This document shows positions 13,082 to 15,015 of a stretch of DNA of 15,015 bases, piece by piece. Position 1 is the first letter of the stretch. Every line of letters begins with the position of its first letter. The notes beneath the pieces were generated by a model that saw nothing but the letters and a program-made list of their open reading frames with translations, was not told where the DNA came from and searched no databases. The translations under genes and the position numbers were made by a program. Source of the DNA: Candidatus Saccharimonadota bacterium (lineage in GTDB: Bacteria; Patescibacteriota; Saccharimonadia; Saccharimonadales; UBA4665); contig JAQGGU010000092.1 of NCBI GenBank assembly GCA_028289265.1, forward strand, positions 1-15,015, in the 5' to 3' direction.

Positions 13082-14797
13082 ATGCCAACAAATCAAAAAG
13101 ACACCATTTATATAGACATCGATGACGAAATAACCGCCATCATAGATAAAGTACGAAGCTCTGAGCAGCGTATCGTTGCGTTGGTGCTGCCTAAACGTGC
13201 GACGGTGCTGCAGAGTATCGTCAATATGAAGCTTCTCAAGAAGACGGCCGAAAATGCTAAGAAACACGTCGTCCTTATCACCAGTGAGGCAGGCTTGCTG
13301 CCGTTGGCTGGTGCCGTTGGTATCCACGTGGCGCCAAGTTTGCAGTCCAGGCCAATGATACCGAACGCGCCAGGAGGCATGGCTGCAGGTCCAGTTGTCG
13401 ACGAGTCTCTGGATTTTGATCCTGATGCTGTGAGCACCAAGCCGGTAGGAGAGCTGGCAGGACCCGCTGCGATGATGGCTGATGATCTAGAAACTATAGA
13501 ACTTGATAATGAAGAACCTGGTACTGCCAGTGTCTCGCCGCTGCCTGCAGTAGCCGCCGCGGCAGCTGGTAAGAAAGTCAAAAAAGATAGCAAACTCAAG
13601 ATTCCTGACTTTAACAAATTCCGCCTTTGGCTTGTTCTTGGAGGCGTGGCTTTAGTCGCGCTTATTATATTTGGTTATTTTGCTACGGCGGTACTTCCAA
13701 AGGCGACGGTGACGATAGCGACAGATAGCAGTGACATCGATACTAACGCCAACATTACGCTCGACCCTAAAGTCACCGAAATGGACACCGAAGAGCGCGT
13801 ACTCCCAGCCAAGATTGAGCAAAAGCAACAATCCGGTTCCCAGCAAGCAGCCACCACCGGACAGAAGAACAAAGGCGCTAAGGCGAGCGGCACAGTGACG
13901 CTAAGCTTGAAGGATTGCTCGGTCGACGAGGCGACTATTCCGGCGGGTACTGGCGTCAGTTCGGGTGGCAAGACATTTATCACGCAGTCTAGTGCGACAC
14001 TGGAGAGCGTCAAAGTTGGCTCAAAATGTTCCAATAGTAGTTTTAAGGATGTTTCAACTGAGGAAGTTGATGTTATTGCGCAAACTCCGGGGGCGGCATA
14101 TAACATTGCTGCCAGTTCATTTGCGGTAGCCGGTTTTACGGTGGTTACTGGTCAATCGTCCGATGCAATGACGGGCGGAACGGATAATATCGTTAAAGTA
14201 GTGGCACAATCAGATGTCGACAACGTTAAGCAGAAGATTTCTGCTCAGGACAGCTCTGGTGCCCGAAGTGAATTAAAACAGAAACTGGAAAGTGCGGGCT
14301 ACACAGCGGTGACCAGCAGTTTGCAGGTTAGTGATCCAGTGGTAACACCGAGTGCAGCAGTGGGTGATGAAGCCGATACGGTGACAGTCACTTCTGCGGT
14401 AACATACACGATGTATGGTGCCAAGAAGAGCGATCTGGAAGATTTTATCAAAGAAAACGTCAAGAATAAGATTGATACCCGCAAACAGCAGATATTGAAC
14501 CTCGGCGTCGATAAGGCTTCGTTCGACGTAAATTCGCCAGCCTCCAGCGGCCAGCTGCAAGTCGCTCTTTCAGCTACTACACTTGCTGGTCCGGACATCA
14601 ACACGGACGATCTTAAGCGCCAGATTGCCGGCAAGAAGACAAACGATGTACGTACTGTAGCCAAGGCAACTCCCGGGGTGACCGATGTATCCGTCAAGTA
14701 CAGCCCATTCTGGGTATCGAAAGTGCCGAAAAAAGAAAGTAAGATCACAGTAGTGATTGAAAAAACTGCCGCAACCGCTCATGGAAACCAACCCTAA
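13082..14797 (+). CDS. Membrane protein with alpha/beta N-terminal domain and baseplate-J-like outer domain
   Basis: The product has 571 aa. Residues 1 to about 90 form an alternating helix/strand domain ('RIVALVLPKRATVLQSIVNM', 'HVVLITSEAGLLPLAGAVGI'), cytoplasmic and Rossmann-like in pattern, with no clear catalytic motif. A Pro/Ala/Asp-rich linker (90-175) leads to a transmembrane helix (about 181-201). Outside, residues about 205-360 resemble baseplate J/gp47-type domains ('GTVTLSLKDCS', 'TIPAGTGVSSGGKTFIT', 'VDVIAQTPGAAYNIAASSF'). Residues about 370-571 are a further mixed domain ending 'YSPFWVSKVPKKESKITVVIEK'. CPR genomes often carry such proteins labelled baseplate J-like although no phage is involved. 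Two outer cysteines (279, 316) could pair. It sits 6 bp after the FtsA/PilM-like gene with no obvious Shine-Dalgarno, and overlaps ruvX by 17 bp. It is probably an envelope partner of that ATPase; no phage genes are nearby, so a true tail baseplate is unlikely. Confidence 0.8.
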   Translation: MPTNQKDTIYIDIDDEITAIIDKVRSSEQRIVALVLPKRATVLQSIVNMKLLKKTAENAKKHVVLITSEAGLLPLAGAVGIHVAPSLQSRPMIPNAPGGMAAGPVVDESLDFDPDAVSTKPVGELAGPAAMMADDLETIELDNEEPGTASVSPLPAVAAAAAGKKVKKDSKLKIPDFNKFRLWLVLGGVALVALIIFGYFATAVLPKATVTIATDSSDIDTNANITLDPKVTEMDTEERVLPAKIEQKQQSGSQQAATTGQKNKGAKASGTVTLSLKDCSVDEATIPAGTGVSSGGKTFITQSSATLESVKVGSKCSNSSFKDVSTEEVDVIAQTPGAAYNIAASSFAVAGFTVVTGQSSDAMTGGTDNIVKVVAQSDVDNVKQKISAQDSSGARSELKQKLESAGYTAVTSSLQVSDPVVTPSAAVGDEADTVTVTSAVTYTMYGAKKSDLEDFIKENVKNKIDTRKQQILNLGVDKASFDVNSPASSGQLQVALSATTLAGPDINTDDLKRQIAGKKTNDVRTVAKATPGVTDVSVKYSPFWVSKVPKKESKITVVIEKTAATAHGNQP

Positions 14798-15015
14798 GCT
14801 TGAAACACTACTGGCGTTAGACGTCGGTGAGCGGCGTATAGGCGTCGCGCGGGCACATTTAAGCGTGCTCATGCCCCAGCCGCTCACTACTCTCGATAAG
14901 CCGGAGCGGTTTTTCGATGACATCATTGCCTTATGCACGTCTGAAGGAGCCTCAGCTCTTGTTATTGGGCGCCCACGAGGCTTGAACGGCCAGGAAACAG
15001 AACAAACCAGGCGTG
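14781..15015 (+). CDS. ruvX: Putative pre-16S rRNA nuclease / Holliday junction resolvase-like RuvX (YqgF), 3'-truncated
   Basis: The first 78 codons are present; the gene runs off the window end, where about 60 more residues are expected. The RNase H-like fold is marked by 'LALDVGERRIGVA' (about residues 11-23) with the catalytic Asp14, and by 'LVIGRPRGLNGQETEQT' (about 60-76), the family's conserved 'GxPxxLxG' loop. RuvX/YqgF is a small cytoplasmic nuclease implicated in 16S rRNA 5' maturation and earlier in Holliday-junction resolution. The chosen ATG lies inside the end of the upstream gene in another frame (17-bp overlap), with no Shine-Dalgarno, suggesting translational coupling. The start fits the usual few residues before the LALDVG strand. 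Confidence 0.92.
   Translation, partial: METNPKLETLLALDVGERRIGVARAHLSVLMPQPLTTLDKPERFFDDIIALCTSEGASALVIGRPRGLNGQETEQTRR

Noticed and set aside
13850..14160. Baseplate-J-like domain as evidence of a prophage or contractile injection system
   Set aside because: No tail tube, sheath, capsid, integrase or other phage genes occur nearby, and the domain sits in a membrane-anchored protein between an ATPase gene and ruvX.

Overview
The window reads as chromosomal DNA of a Patescibacteria/CPR bacterium, most likely a Candidatus Saccharibacteria (TM7) relative. This is inferred from protein architecture only, with no database search. The indicators are: giant exported proteins with CPR-style modules, a tandem pair of DUF916-like membrane-anchored proteins, an FtsA/PilM-family ATPase followed by a baseplate-J-like bitopic protein, then ruvX. 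Standard stop codons fit every frame. All eight complete or partial genes with a visible end stop at TAA or TAG, none at TGA. Every gene is on the + strand, intergenic gaps are tiny (the largest is 154 bp), and no convincing rho-independent terminator is visible.

Region 1 (1-1920): two overlapping genes encode paralogous exported Ig-like proteins (DUF916/DUF3324, i.e. WxL-interacting-protein-like), each held by a C-terminal membrane helix. The first is cut by the window edge and carries a long, very basic cytoplasmic tail.

Region 2 (1921-9798): a 154-bp promoter/leader region with an extended -10 promoter, an upstream palindrome and two small leader hairpins precedes two large surface genes. 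The first product (957 aa) is fibre-like: an N-terminal exported module, beta-rich repeats, a jelly-roll-like domain and a C-terminal beta domain. The second (1614 aa) has an N-terminal anchor, an RHS-like 'YPLSIDP' domain, 18 kelch-like blades and a terminal beta domain with a distinctive conserved-looking tail. Both are rich in paired cysteines.

Region 3 (9799-11684): two small bitopic proteins with polybasic disordered cytoplasmic N-termini and extracytoplasmic C-terminal domains. The second ends in a LytR_C-like fold.

Region 4 (11685-15015): an extended -10 promoter almost abutting the start codon, then an FtsA/PilM-like ATPase, a membrane protein with an N-terminal alpha/beta domain and an outer baseplate-J-like domain, and the 5' part of ruvX, overlapping the previous gene by 17 bp.

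Taken together, regions 1-3 look like a cell-surface module (anchors, a fibre, a huge kelch adhesin and bitopic connectors), and region 4 like an envelope or cell-division module joined to housekeeping DNA repair. A joint function is an inference from gene order and topology. The strongest candidates for something undescribed are the fibre/kelch pair and its C-terminal tail.
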